DNA of 64,000 nt from Marivirga salinae (GTDB lineage Bacteria; Bacteroidota; Bacteroidia; Cytophagales; Cyclobacteriaceae): contig NZ_CP129971.1 of NCBI RefSeq assembly GCF_030503855.1, forward strand, positions 3,844,001-3,908,000, given 5' to 3'. A program made the translations under genes and the position numbers. Below, one piece after another: positions 51,888-62,600 of this stretch (within the stretch, counting starts at the first letter, position 1; each line of letters starts with the position of its first letter). The notes beneath the pieces were generated by a model. The model saw only the letters and a list, made by a program, of their open reading frames with translations, was not told where the DNA came from and did not search any database.

Positions 51888-52586
51888 ATGCAACTAAGTA
51901 ATAAAATATTAATCGGCCTTTTCAGTTTCTTGTTCCTTTATATGATAGTTGCATTTACTGAAATGCGATTTAAAGGAGATTTAAACCGCTTAGATGACAG
52001 CAACAGTATTTCAGAAACTGTGGATATTACTTCAATGCAGTACCTTAAACTTGTGGATATTGGCCATCGAATTACAATTTACGGCTCCGATAAACCGAGA
52101 ATAGAAGTAAAAAGTATTTCGGGAGAAGTACTTCAATATTTGAAATATAATCAGGAGGGTGATACACTAAGTATAAAATCCATGGATTTGGAGAAAAAAC
52201 AAGCCTTAGATATAGTGATTTATGTGCCAAAATCGAGTTTTAAAGGTTTAAGAGTTGATAAAGCTTTCCTGTATATTCATGATTTACAACAGGAAACCTT
52301 AGATATTCATCAAAATGACGGATGGATTAGGATGACTGAAAGCAATGAAATAGCTACGCTTAACCTAAATATCAAGAATTCTGCTCATTTCAATTTACAA
52401 GATGTAGAAGTTGACACACTAAATGCTATAATGGACGAAGCAGAAGTAGTGACAAATGAGCCTATCAAAATTGTGAAAGGATCTATGACCAATGACTCCT
52501 ATTTACACTTAATAGGCACAAGTGAAATTCAAATCAAAAAAGATGAAAGTAGCCGGTTGTCATGCGGTAGACTAATTGTGAATTAA
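51888..52586 (+). CDS. GIN/DUF2807-like beta-helical protein
   Basis: 232 residues: N-terminal membrane anchor (LIGLFSFLFLYMIVAFTEMR) then repeated beta rungs (IVIYVPKSSFKGLRVDKAFL, LNLNIKNSAHFNLQDVEVDT) as in the putative auto-transporter adhesin head GIN domain. It follows gntR by 2 nt, so it belongs to the operon; function unknown. Confidence 0.7.
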   Translation: MQLSNKILIGLFSFLFLYMIVAFTEMRFKGDLNRLDDSNSISETVDITSMQYLKLVDIGHRITIYGSDKPRIEVKSISGEVLQYLKYNQEGDTLSIKSMDLEKKQALDIVIYVPKSSFKGLRVDKAFLYIHDLQQETLDIHQNDGWIRMTESNEIATLNLNIKNSAHFNLQDVEVDTLNAIMDEAEVVTNEPIKIVKGSMTNDSYLHLIGTSEIQIKKDESSRLSCGRLIVN

Positions 52587-52695
52587 ATGAACAAATGATT
52601 AAGAGCTGCAACAAAAATGCACTTGCAGCTTCTTACTTGTATCCACTAAGAACGAAATACCGGCAAAAAGCTAAAGCTATCAACTTTAAAGCCCT

Positions 52696-53586
52696 ATGAA
52701 TATACAAATTACAGGACTCACCAAGACTTATCCTAATGGTCATACCGCTATAAAAGATGTGAATCTTGAAATCGGGAGCGGCATGTTTGGTTTGTTAGGC
52801 CCTAATGGCGCGGGTAAATCCAGCTTTATGCGCGTATTGGTAACGGCACAGCAGGCCACATCGGGCACAATCCTAATGGATGGATTGGATATCAATGAGC
52901 ACAGACAAAAGATCCGCACTCTTATAGGATATCTCCCTCAAGACTTCACCTTTTTCTCAAAGCTTAAGACCTGGGAGTTCCTGGATTATGCTGCTCAATT
53001 ATCCACCTCGCTCAAAAAGAAAGAGCGAATCATCAAAGTAGATCAATTACTGGACCAGGTTGGCCTATTGGATGTACGCGAAAGATTGGCCAACAAACTT
53101 TCGGGTGGGATGAAACGCAGGCTGGGAATTGCCCAGGCACTAATTGGAGAACCAAAATTATTAGTGATAGATGAACCCACCACAGGACTTGATCCTGAAG
53201 AGCGGATCCGTTTCCGTAATATCCTGTCTGACATGAGTCAAAAAGATGTTACCATTATTCTTTCCACCCATATTGTGGGCGATATCAGTAGCACCTGCCA
53301 CAATATGGCCATGCTCAATAAGGGTGCAGTAGCTTTTAAAGGATCTCCTGAAGGCATGATAGAGCAGGTTCGCGGTCATGTATGGCAAGTAAGCCTTGAT
53401 GATGAAGAATTCAATAAAATTAAAACAGAATATTCCGTGGTTTCTACTATTCCTGTTGAAGGCAAATGGGAAGTGCAATTGATTTCGGAAAATTCACCGC
53501 ACCCTAAGGCAACGCATGCAAACCCCAATCTGGAGCATGCCTATGTGTATTTTATGGAAAATGAACTAGGAATCTCACTGGTATGA
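52696..53586 (+). CDS. ABC-2 transporter ATPase
   Basis: 296 residues: Walker A GLLGPNGAGKSSFMRVLV, signature LSGGMKRRLGIAQ, Walker B LLVIDEPTTGLDPEERI, H-loop STHIVGDI. The stop overlaps the start of the giant permease gene by 4 nt (ATGA), so they form the second ABC transporter of the locus. Confidence 0.93.
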   Translation: MNIQITGLTKTYPNGHTAIKDVNLEIGSGMFGLLGPNGAGKSSFMRVLVTAQQATSGTILMDGLDINEHRQKIRTLIGYLPQDFTFFSKLKTWEFLDYAAQLSTSLKKKERIIKVDQLLDQVGLLDVRERLANKLSGGMKRRLGIAQALIGEPKLLVIDEPTTGLDPEERIRFRNILSDMSQKDVTIILSTHIVGDISSTCHNMAMLNKGAVAFKGSPEGMIEQVRGHVWQVSLDDEEFNKIKTEYSVVSTIPVEGKWEVQLISENSPHPKATHANPNLEHAYVYFMENELGISLV

Positions 53587-56500
53587 TTTCAATCAAAAAC
53601 ATATTGACCATCTCCCGATTTGAGACAAAAGTGCTTTGGAGAAATTGGTTTTTCAGAATATTAGCCATAGCCGGCATAGGTTTTTTGACTATTTTTAATA
53701 TTGCGGTCTTTTCTGAGGCGGATGTTCCAAGATGGGCGTTCCTTTCCAATAGCTGGATGATGCCTTACGCCAGTTTGGTGCTAATTAGCATTCCACAAGC
53801 AGCTGCTGTGGTATTTTTGGCAACAGGACTTATTAAAAAAGATAAAAAGGTCGATACCAATGAGGTGTTTTTTGTTCGCCCTATCTCCAACTTAGATTAT
53901 GTTTTAGGTAAAGCATTAGCACTTTTTAAGCTTTTCTTCTTATTGAATCTGGTTTTTGTATTGATTTCCCTGATCTTCAATATTACCAGTCCCTACACCA
54001 CATTCGAGCCTTTGGCTTATATCATTTACCCTTTGCTTACCAGTATGCCCACCATTATGTTTACTACTGGGCTATCTTTTTTATTGGTAACCATTCTAAA
54101 AAATCAGCCCATAAGCATAGTATTGCTATTAGGACTTGCCGGGGTTCAGTTGATCTATTATTTCGATCAGTTTTCCAATATTTTGGATTTTGTAGCATTC
54201 CGATTGCCCATGTTCACTTCTGATATTGCCGGTTTTCAAGACATGGAATTTGCGCTATTGCAAAGGTCATTTTATTTCATCTTAGGCATAGCTTTTTTAT
54301 TTATAACTGCCTTTCTTCTGGATCGTCTTTCAAGCCACAAAACCACCAAAATTCTAACAGGAGCAATTGGACTTGTAGTATTGGCATTTTCCGCTGTGGT
54401 GATGTTGAAATTATGGGATATGCGTCAAAATCCTATAGAATTAAGAGAGCAAATGGTCAGCCTCAACGAAAAATGGGCAGAGATTCCCAATATCACTATT
54501 GTTTCTAATTCCATCGAAATTGAGCTAATAGAAAATGAAATCAAGGGACAATCAGCAATGTTGGTAAAAAACAACACCCCTGAAACCCTCAATCAAATAT
54601 ATTTCAGTTTAAATCCGGCTTTAAAATTAGATGAGGTACTAGTCAATGGCCAAGCTGTTTTAGCTGAGAAAAATCTGCACATTGTATCCATACCAAAGGG
54701 ATTTAGTCTGGCACCTGCTCAGGAATTGAAAGTAGTATTAAATTATAGTGGTAGCATTCAGCAATCAGCAGCTCACTTAGAAGTAGATGAAGAAAGGTAT
54801 GAATCGGCTTTAGATTTCTTTATGTTCTCCCTTCAAAAGAAATATGCCTTTTTACAAGCTGACTATGTTTTGCTTACCAAAGACGTCATGTGGTATCCTG
54901 ACACAGAAATTGGATATAGTCCGAAAAATCATAGCACAGAAAAATTATCCTTTATTGACTTTCAATTGAAAGTGAAAACAAATGATGGACAAGTGGCCAT
55001 TTCTCAAGGGCAGCCAATCGTAAAAGGCAATATTTATGAATTCCGCCCGGAATATCCACTTCCTCAAATATCGCTGGTAATAGGCGATTATGTGAAAAAA
55101 GAAATAGTGGTAGATTCTATTCAATATGCGGTATATCATTACCGAGAGCATGATTTTCTTGAGAATCACCTAGATCAACTTCCGGATACCTTGAGCTCAC
55201 TCATTACGGATCTCTCTAACGAATATGAGGATGCACAAAAAATCTCCTATCCTTTCAAAAGACTACAGTTTGTAGAGACCCCTTTGCAGTTTACAGCCTA
55301 CACAAAAGTGTATGAAACACATCAAGCCTATTTACAACCGGAAACCGTCTTTTGGCCTGAAAAAGGTGGTGATATCCGACAATTTGATCTCAGAATGCAA
55401 TTACGGGATATGAATAATCAGGCCAAAGCACAAAATCAGACCTTAACAGATAAACAGAAGCAGGCTAATGTATTCAAAGACTTAGTTAAAAGAGTATTTA
55501 CCAAGCAGATTGGAGCAACCTATACTTTTGACGGATTTAACCTAGATGATGCTAACTACTCCATTTTCCCCAATTACTACACCTACAATACTGGTTTTGT
55601 TAGCAAAGAATGGCCATTATTGAATCGTAGCATAGCCAACTATCTAATCAATGAGAAACAAGCTCAAAGAGATTTCTCCAGGAATAGAAATGGAATATCC
55701 TTTACAGAAGAATGCAACGATCTGATGAGAGAATCCTCGCTAGAAGAGATTGTATCAGAGGCAGAATTCAATAAAATACAGAAGTCTATTGCATTGAAAA
55801 GCGAATATCTCTTCTCTTACCTTGGACTATTAGTGGGCGAAAGCAATTTCAAAAGTTTTCTGTATGCATGGGTCAATGAGCATAACCATCAGCTTACACA
55901 TTACGAAAATCTTAGAACAGCACTTATGAGTGAATTCAATTTGGATATAAATCCGATTATTCAAAAAGTCTATTCTGAAACTTCACAGCCTGCTTTTGAA
56001 ATACTGGAACTTCAAAAATATGAAGTTTTGGATGGTGACAGAAAGCGTTATCAAATACTGACCAAAATAAGAAACAGTGGTGATAATGATGGGGTCATTG
56101 AAATCAGATTCGATAATATAGACAACAGTGATGAGGATTTCTATAGAAGTAAAGTCAATGAGGAAATAGAATCTGAAATTGCAGGGCAACATTCTTTAAT
56201 TAAGAAGGGTGAAACCAAAGAGCTAGGATTCGTTTTGGACGAAAAACCCAACAATATTACTTTCAACACCTTAATATCCAGAAACATACCTTCAGAAATC
56301 ACCATGCCAATCGGTACTTTAAGCAAGCGAGATGGCGCAATATTATTTGAGGGCGAACGCTTGGCTCCTAGCAGCAAAGATTTGGAATATCCTGAAATAA
56401 TTGTGGACAATGAAGGTGAGAATTTTAGCAGCTTCAGTCCAATAAAGCCTACTTATTTAAAAGCTTATCTCGATAGTCGGAAGACAACAGAACAAAAATA

Positions 56501-56915
56501 TTACGGTGCATGGGATCGCCCCTATTCTAAATGGTTGCCGACCACTGGTTCGGAGTATTATGGAACCGACATACGTTCGGCACACTTCACTCGCTCTGGA
56601 GGTGGAGAAAAAATAGCTAACTGGACTCCTGAAATAAAGGAAGCAGGATTCTATGATATCTACACTTATATGAAAGGAAAAAATCAAAATGAATATCGTG
56701 GAAATGACAGCAATGGAAAGCAGTATTTCTATCACTATATCATCAAGCATGCAGATGGAGAGGACAATATCAATTACAATATTTCAAATGCGGAACCGGG
56801 CTGGAATTTTCTCGGATCCTATTATTTCAATGAAAATGGAGGGAGTGTTTCATTAACGGATGAATGTGACCTTCGGACAGTTTATGCAGATGCGATAAAA
56901 TGGGTTAAGCAATAA
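53583..56915 (+). CDS. ABC-2 permease / M1-peptidase-like / golvesin C-terminal fusion
   Basis: 1110 residues. Part 1 (about 1-285): ABC-2 type membrane helices (FFRILAIAGIGFLTIFNIAV, KALALFKLFFLLNLVFVLIS, IVLLLGLAGVQLIYYF). Part 2 (about 300-880): fold resembling M1 aminopeptidases (NNTPETLNQIYFSLNPALKL, WYPDTEIGYSPKNH, YPFKRLQFVETPLQFTAYTK), but I find no HExxH zinc motif, so catalysis is doubtful. Part 3 (about 965-1110): golvesin-C-like beta domain (FTRSGGGEKIANWTPEIKEA, GFYDIYTYMKGKNQ, WNFLGSYYFNENGGSVSLTD). It is the membrane partner of the 52696 ATPase. Confidence 0.8.
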   Translation: MISIKNILTISRFETKVLWRNWFFRILAIAGIGFLTIFNIAVFSEADVPRWAFLSNSWMMPYASLVLISIPQAAAVVFLATGLIKKDKKVDTNEVFFVRPISNLDYVLGKALALFKLFFLLNLVFVLISLIFNITSPYTTFEPLAYIIYPLLTSMPTIMFTTGLSFLLVTILKNQPISIVLLLGLAGVQLIYYFDQFSNILDFVAFRLPMFTSDIAGFQDMEFALLQRSFYFILGIAFLFITAFLLDRLSSHKTTKILTGAIGLVVLAFSAVVMLKLWDMRQNPIELREQMVSLNEKWAEIPNITIVSNSIEIELIENEIKGQSAMLVKNNTPETLNQIYFSLNPALKLDEVLVNGQAVLAEKNLHIVSIPKGFSLAPAQELKVVLNYSGSIQQSAAHLEVDEERYESALDFFMFSLQKKYAFLQADYVLLTKDVMWYPDTEIGYSPKNHSTEKLSFIDFQLKVKTNDGQVAISQGQPIVKGNIYEFRPEYPLPQISLVIGDYVKKEIVVDSIQYAVYHYREHDFLENHLDQLPDTLSSLITDLSNEYEDAQKISYPFKRLQFVETPLQFTAYTKVYETHQAYLQPETVFWPEKGGDIRQFDLRMQLRDMNNQAKAQNQTLTDKQKQANVFKDLVKRVFTKQIGATYTFDGFNLDDANYSIFPNYYTYNTGFVSKEWPLLNRSIANYLINEKQAQRDFSRNRNGISFTEECNDLMRESSLEEIVSEAEFNKIQKSIALKSEYLFSYLGLLVGESNFKSFLYAWVNEHNHQLTHYENLRTALMSEFNLDINPIIQKVYSETSQPAFEILELQKYEVLDGDRKRYQILTKIRNSGDNDGVIEIRFDNIDNSDEDFYRSKVNEEIESEIAGQHSLIKKGETKELGFVLDEKPNNITFNTLISRNIPSEITMPIGTLSKRDGAILFEGERLAPSSKDLEYPEIIVDNEGENFSSFSPIKPTYLKAYLDSRKTTEQKYYGAWDRPYSKWLPTTGSEYYGTDIRSAHFTRSGGGEKIANWTPEIKEAGFYDIYTYMKGKNQNEYRGNDSNGKQYFYHYIIKHADGEDNINYNISNAEPGWNFLGSYYFNENGGSVSLTDECDLRTVYADAIKWVKQ

Positions 56916-56919
56916 AACT

Positions 56920-58422
56920 ATGAACAGTACTAAAGAAAATTCAGAAAGCAAATCAAGGAGACTCAGCAAATTAATGCTGATGCTCATCATTGTGGGATGT
57001 AGCCTTATTTCTCAAAATTTAATGGGGCAACAAACGCTTACACTTCAAGAGGCAATTAAAATTGCTCAGCAGAAGAGTCCAAACATCAAAAAATCTAAAT
57101 TAAACCTTTATGGGAACCAGAGAAGTCTGGACGCTCAGCGTGCTTCCTTAAAATCAAGATTTTCATTGGATGTCACGCCCTTCGATTATAATCGAAATCG
57201 TAATTTTAATGACTTGTTTTCTCAATGGAATACCAATGAAGATTATAATTCCTTTGCCAATTTTTCGGTAACACAACCTATAGTAGCAACTGATGGTAGT
57301 GTCTCCCTGATCAACCAATTCGGATATAGAGACAACTATTCTGAATTTCAAGATGTAAGAACAAAAACCTTCAGCAATAACCTATACTTACAGCTAGAGC
57401 AACCGATTTTCACCTACAACAGAACTAAACTTCAATTGAAGGAATTGGAGCTCAACCTTGAAAATGCACAGATCAGTAATAGCATCCAACTGCTTAGTTT
57501 GGAACAGGATGTAACGCGGTCATTTTATAATTTCTATCAGCGACAAAATAATTTGGAGATTGCTTCTGATGAATATGAGAATCAAAAAGTAAGCTATGAA
57601 ATTACATTGAATAAAGTAGAAGCAGACCTCCTAGCTAAAGAGGAATTGTATCAAGCTGAATTGAACCTTGCCTCCTCTAAATCTACGCTGGAAAATAACG
57701 AAGTATTGCTCAACAATGCTGCGGATGATTTCAAACTTCTGTTAGGTATTGATTTAGATGAAGACATTGAAGTGTTAGTAGATATAGATTTTATAACTCG
57801 CAAAGTGGATCTAGCAAAAGCAATTGAACACGGACTAGAGCACAGGATGGAATTGAGACAGCGTGGAATGGCAATCGAAAGATCTCAATTTGAATTAACC
57901 CGAACCAAGGCATTGAATGAGTTTAAAGGGTCTGTCGCCTTATCATTAGGTGTATTTGGTGATAACGAACAAGCTCCTGAAGTTTATGAACAGCCCAATT
58001 TAAACCCTCGAGTAGCCATCACTTTCAATATTCCGATTTGGGATTGGGGCGAAAACAGAGCCAGAATGGATGCCGCTAATGCCAATCTGGAAATCAATAA
58101 GGTGGACCTACAGGTGGAAGAAAATAATATCATTATCGGCATTAGAAAAATTTATAGAAATCTGCAGAATCTGGAAAACCAAATCTCCATAGCCGAGCAA
58201 AATGTAAAAAATGCCAAGCTTACTTATGACATTAATCTGGAGCGATACAGAAATGGTGATCTGACCAGTATCGACCTCAATAGGTTTCAAAGCCAGCTAT
58301 CAGAGAAAAAAGGGGCATTGGCTGATGCCTTGATCAATTATAAAATGGAATTATTAAATCTTAAGGTGCAATCACTTTACGATTTCGAGAAAAACCAACC
58401 AGTAATGATTAACAGATATTAG
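56920..58422 (+). CDS. TolC family outer-membrane protein
   Basis: 500 residues; a basic N-terminus then a signal helix (LMLMLIIVGCSLISQNLMGQ). OEP repeats start LTLQEAIKIAQQKSPNIKKS and VDLAKAIEHGLEHRMELRQR, with coiled-coil helices (LENQISIAEQNVKNAKLTYD). It is the outer channel for the adaptor and RND pumps that follow. It starts 4 nt after the fusion permease stop. Confidence 0.9.
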   Translation: MNSTKENSESKSRRLSKLMLMLIIVGCSLISQNLMGQQTLTLQEAIKIAQQKSPNIKKSKLNLYGNQRSLDAQRASLKSRFSLDVTPFDYNRNRNFNDLFSQWNTNEDYNSFANFSVTQPIVATDGSVSLINQFGYRDNYSEFQDVRTKTFSNNLYLQLEQPIFTYNRTKLQLKELELNLENAQISNSIQLLSLEQDVTRSFYNFYQRQNNLEIASDEYENQKVSYEITLNKVEADLLAKEELYQAELNLASSKSTLENNEVLLNNAADDFKLLLGIDLDEDIEVLVDIDFITRKVDLAKAIEHGLEHRMELRQRGMAIERSQFELTRTKALNEFKGSVALSLGVFGDNEQAPEVYEQPNLNPRVAITFNIPIWDWGENRARMDAANANLEINKVDLQVEENNIIIGIRKIYRNLQNLENQISIAEQNVKNAKLTYDINLERYRNGDLTSIDLNRFQSQLSEKKGALADALINYKMELLNLKVQSLYDFEKNQPVMINRY

Positions 58423-58531
58423 AGCAGTTATAGGTCATAGGTTTTAAGTTATTCTACATAACGAATAGACACTCTACCTACCACCTAATACTTACTACTT
58501 AAAACTTACAACACTACTTAAAAAAAACATT

Positions 58532-59590
58532 ATGAAAAAGCTATTAAAAGGATTCACTCCCCTACTGTTAATGACTGTTTTGTGGTCATGCAATAATCAG
58601 GAGAACAATATCCAAACAGAAATAAAGATTCCCGTATCGGTGGAAACCATCAAACCAAAAAGTATTTCTAGCTTTATTGAAACTACCGGCACAGTGTATT
58701 CTTCAAAAGAAGGAGAAATGAAGTCTGAAATGAGTGGTCTTTACCAGCTTCAAAGGAATCCAGCAACAGGAAGACCTTTCGCCCTTGGAGATGTTGTGAA
58801 AAGTGGCCAAGTTTTGATCAGAATTGAAAATGAAGAGTTTGTTAATGGTCTGCAAGTAGATGGAAAAAAGCTCAATCTGGAATTGGCCCAAAATAACCTT
58901 GAAAAACAAAAATCCCTTTATGACAAAGGAGGGGTTACCCAAACCGAACTAAAAAATGCCTCAATTCAATATGTAAATGCGAAGTACTCTTACGAAAATG
59001 CGGAAATTCAATTAGCTAAAATGGCGGTAAGAGTTCCATTTGATGGTGTAATTGTAGAATTACCTTATCATACAAATGGTGTGAAAATTGATCAAGGTAG
59101 CTCGCTTTTTAAGGTGATGGAATACAACAAACTATTGATGGATGTAAAGCTACCAGAAAAGCATATGAGTGAAGTGACTTTAGATCAACTCGTGCAAATC
59201 ACCAATTATACTATGGGCAATGACACCATCAGCGGAAAGATTAGTCAAATATCTCCCATCATTGATCCGGAAACCAGAACGTTTCAAAGCGTTTTGCAAA
59301 TTAATAATGACAAGCATTCCCTTCGCCCGGGTATGTTTATTAAAGCGGCCATACTTTCAGAAAAGCGTGATAGCACCATAGTAATCCCAAAAGAAACCGT
59401 GATTTCACGACAAGATGCAAAAGTGGTCTTTATAGTGGAAAATGGTATAGCCACAGAGAAGCAAATCTCCACCGGATTAGAGACCATGGATGACATAGAG
59501 GTATTAAGTGGCCTTAAAGTCAATGATAGATTAGTCATCAGTGGCTTTGAGACCTTGAGAAATAAATCAAAGGTAAGTGTATTACAATAA
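58532..59590 (+). CDS. RND periplasmic adaptor lipoprotein
   Basis: 352 residues; lipoprotein signal LLKGFTPLLLMTVLWSC. Lipoyl halves (ETTGTVYSSKEGEMKSEMSG; VRVPFDGVIVELPYHTNGVK) flank a short coiled coil, then beta-barrel (IIDPETRTFQSVLQINNDKH, LRPGMFIKAAI). It links the RND pump(s) to TolC. The 109-nt gap to tolC has a TTAAG/CTTAA-type repeat as in the trp operon spacers. Confidence 0.9.
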   Translation: MKKLLKGFTPLLLMTVLWSCNNQENNIQTEIKIPVSVETIKPKSISSFIETTGTVYSSKEGEMKSEMSGLYQLQRNPATGRPFALGDVVKSGQVLIRIENEEFVNGLQVDGKKLNLELAQNNLEKQKSLYDKGGVTQTELKNASIQYVNAKYSYENAEIQLAKMAVRVPFDGVIVELPYHTNGVKIDQGSSLFKVMEYNKLLMDVKLPEKHMSEVTLDQLVQITNYTMGNDTISGKISQISPIIDPETRTFQSVLQINNDKHSLRPGMFIKAAILSEKRDSTIVIPKETVISRQDAKVVFIVENGIATEKQISTGLETMDDIEVLSGLKVNDRLVISGFETLRNKSKVSVLQ

Positions 59591-59642
59591 GCACTGATGA
59601 GAAATCAGTTTGTAATGTTTTCAAAATTTAACCCCAAGTGAT

Positions 59643-62600
59643 TTGAAAAAGATAGTTTCATTGGCCGTTTCCTACCCTATTTCCATCCTGATGTTGGTAC
59701 TGGCCGTCATTTTATTAGGTACCATTTCATTTGGTAAATTACCAATTGAATTATTTCCCGATTTAAAGAATCCCACCTTATTTGTGGAGCTAAAAGCGGG
59801 AATAAAGCCTCCTTCAGAAATAGAAAAGCAATTTATAGAATCCATTGAGTCTGTTGCTATCAGGCAAAATGGTGCAGTAGAAGTAAGTTCCATTAGCCAA
59901 ACAGGTTATGGTCGAGTTACAGTGCAATACGACTGGGGCAAAGACATGGATGAAGCCTTTCTCGACCTACAGAAATCACTCTCCAGCTTTTCTTTAGATG
60001 AGGAAATTGAAGAATTTGTTATCTCTCAATTTGATCCTAATGCCACTCCTATTATGATTTTGGGAATCTATAATCCCAATTCTAATGATACTGAGGCCCT
60101 CAGGAAAGTGGCAGAAAATAACTTCAGAAATGAGATTATCCGACTACCCGGCATTGCAGAAGTTCGCCTTTCCGGAGAACAGGAAAAAGAAGTGGTGTTA
60201 GAAACAGATCCTAACCTACTCGCTTCATACGGTCTGACGGTCAATGATTTAGTAGCCAAAATTGAAAACTACAATCGCAATGTATCCGGTGGTTTCATTG
60301 AAGAATTAGGACGGAAATATGTGATTAAAGGCCTTGGCATTATTAAAGACACTGAAGATTTGGAGGAGTTGGTAGTAGGATATACCAATCGTCAAAGCAC
60401 GAGCAACAATCCTAGTTCAACTAATGTAGGTGCTGAAATGGCACAATCAGCTTCAAATCCTCAGACCTCAACCTCAGGTCAGGTTCCTGTTTTGTTGCGT
60501 GAAGTAGCCACTTTAAAAATCATGGATAAGGAAGCCAATAGCATTGTTAGGGTAAACCAACAAAGAAGTCTGGGGCTTTCCATCTTTAAAGAAACAAAAT
60601 ACAATACTGTTAATGCAGTAAATGAATTAACTGAAGTACTCGATGGACTGAAAAAATCTGTTCCGGGCTATGAGTTTGTCATCATTCAGAATCAAGGCAG
60701 GTTTATTCAAGGCGCCATTGATGAAGTAAAAGAATCCGGACTTTATGGAGCTCTTTTCGCAGTGATCATCTTATTTGTTTTCTTAAGAAGAATAGGATCT
60801 ACCCTCATCATCAGCATTGCCATTCCGGTTTCTATTATCGCTACTTTCAACCTTATGTACTTCAATGGTTTGACGCTCAATGTCATGACGCTTGGAGGTC
60901 TGGCTTTAGGAGCCGGGATGTTGGTAGATAATGCTATAGTGGTGGTAGAAGCCATTTTCAGAAGACGAGAAGAGGGAATGACTGTAATTGAGGCAGCAGT
61001 GAAAGGAACCAGTGATGTAAGTGGAGCCATTACCGCCTCCACACTGACTACCATCGTGGTGTTTTTGCCTATTGTTTATTTGCAAGGTCCGTCAGGAGAA
61101 TTATTTAAAGACCAGGCCTGGACTGTTGCTTTCTCCTTGATTTCTTCTTTGGCCGTTGCCATTCTCGTTATCCCAATGCTCTTTTCACAAATTTTCCGCA
61201 AGGATAATACAAAGCAAATGGAAAAGCCGCTGAAGTATAAAGCCTACCGAAATTTCTTAAATAAGGTATTGCATTATAGAATTGCTTTCATTGTCTTATC
61301 CTTTTTGTTGGTATTAGGCTCTTATCAATTAATCGGAATTATTGGCAGCGAATATATGCCACAAGCCGGTACCAAAGCGATTGCAGTTGACCTAAAATTA
61401 GCCAATGGAACTCCACTTTCAAGAACCTCTTCAACTGTGGACCAAATTGAAGGGCAATTATCAATTTTGTTTGAAGAGCAGCTAGAGCATGTGTATTCTC
61501 ATATAGGGCCTGAAAAAAGTCAGTCGGGCATTGATAATGAAAATGTATATGATGAGAATAAAGCCAGTTTAAAATTAATTTTCAAAGAGGATGTGGAATT
61601 AGATATTAATGATATTACTTCTTCCCTATCCACTTATTTTGACGGCATTCCCGGTCTTACGGCTAGTTTCAGCAATGATGAAAGCGCCCTCAATGCAATC
61701 CTTGGTGAAGAACAAATGCCTTTGGTAGTAGAAGTAAGCGGTGCTGAATTCGAATCACTTAGTGCGCTTTCCGATTCGGTGATGTTGGTGATGAGCAACA
61801 GTGAAAATATTTATGAACCTGTTTCCAATCTGGAAGAAGGTGTGCCACAGATCAAAGTGGATGTAGATAAATATAGAGCTGGATTATTGAGCTTATCCAT
61901 TGAGGATGTCATCATCCAAATCAAAGATCAATTGGAAGGCAAGAAGGCCGGAAGCTTAGAGCGAGGCGGAGAAATGCAGGATATTGTGGTCAAAGTTCCC
62001 AAAATCTCCCTTAGTGGATTGGAGAACATGCGGATTAAAAGCAGCGAAAGAGAATTTCCGCTAAGTGAAATTGCCAATATAAGTGTGCAGTATGCCGCCA
62101 ATTCTATTTACAGGAAAAATCAAAGTCGAATGGTAACCTTAGGCGCCAGAGTTAATCAGGATAAACCTTTTGATCAAATCGTAAAATCTATTGACGATTC
62201 TTTTTCCGCGATATCTGTGCCTCCTCAATACAAAATAAGTGTGGCTGGTCAGGAAATAAAAAGACAAGAATCGATGAATAACTTGCTATTTTCGCTGCTT
62301 TTATCGGTTTTGCTGGTGTATATGGTATTGGCTTCTCAGTTTGAGTCTCTTTTACATCCGTTTACCATATTACTCACCATTCCATTGGCTTGCGTTGGGG
62401 CGCTTGTTTCCTTTTGGATACTGGGGATGACTTTAAATATGATGGCTTTTATTGGCATCATCATGCTTGCCGGGATAGCGGTTAATAATTCTATTATTCT
62501 GGTAGATAGCATTAATCGCAACAAAAGGAGTGGTATGGATTTAAGAGACTCCATACTGGATGCTGCGCAAAGGAGATTCAGACCTATCATCATGACAAGT

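Noticed and set aside
53043..53478. Minus-strand ORFs over the ABC ATPase at 52696
   Set aside because: Shadows of conserved Walker B and signature regions.
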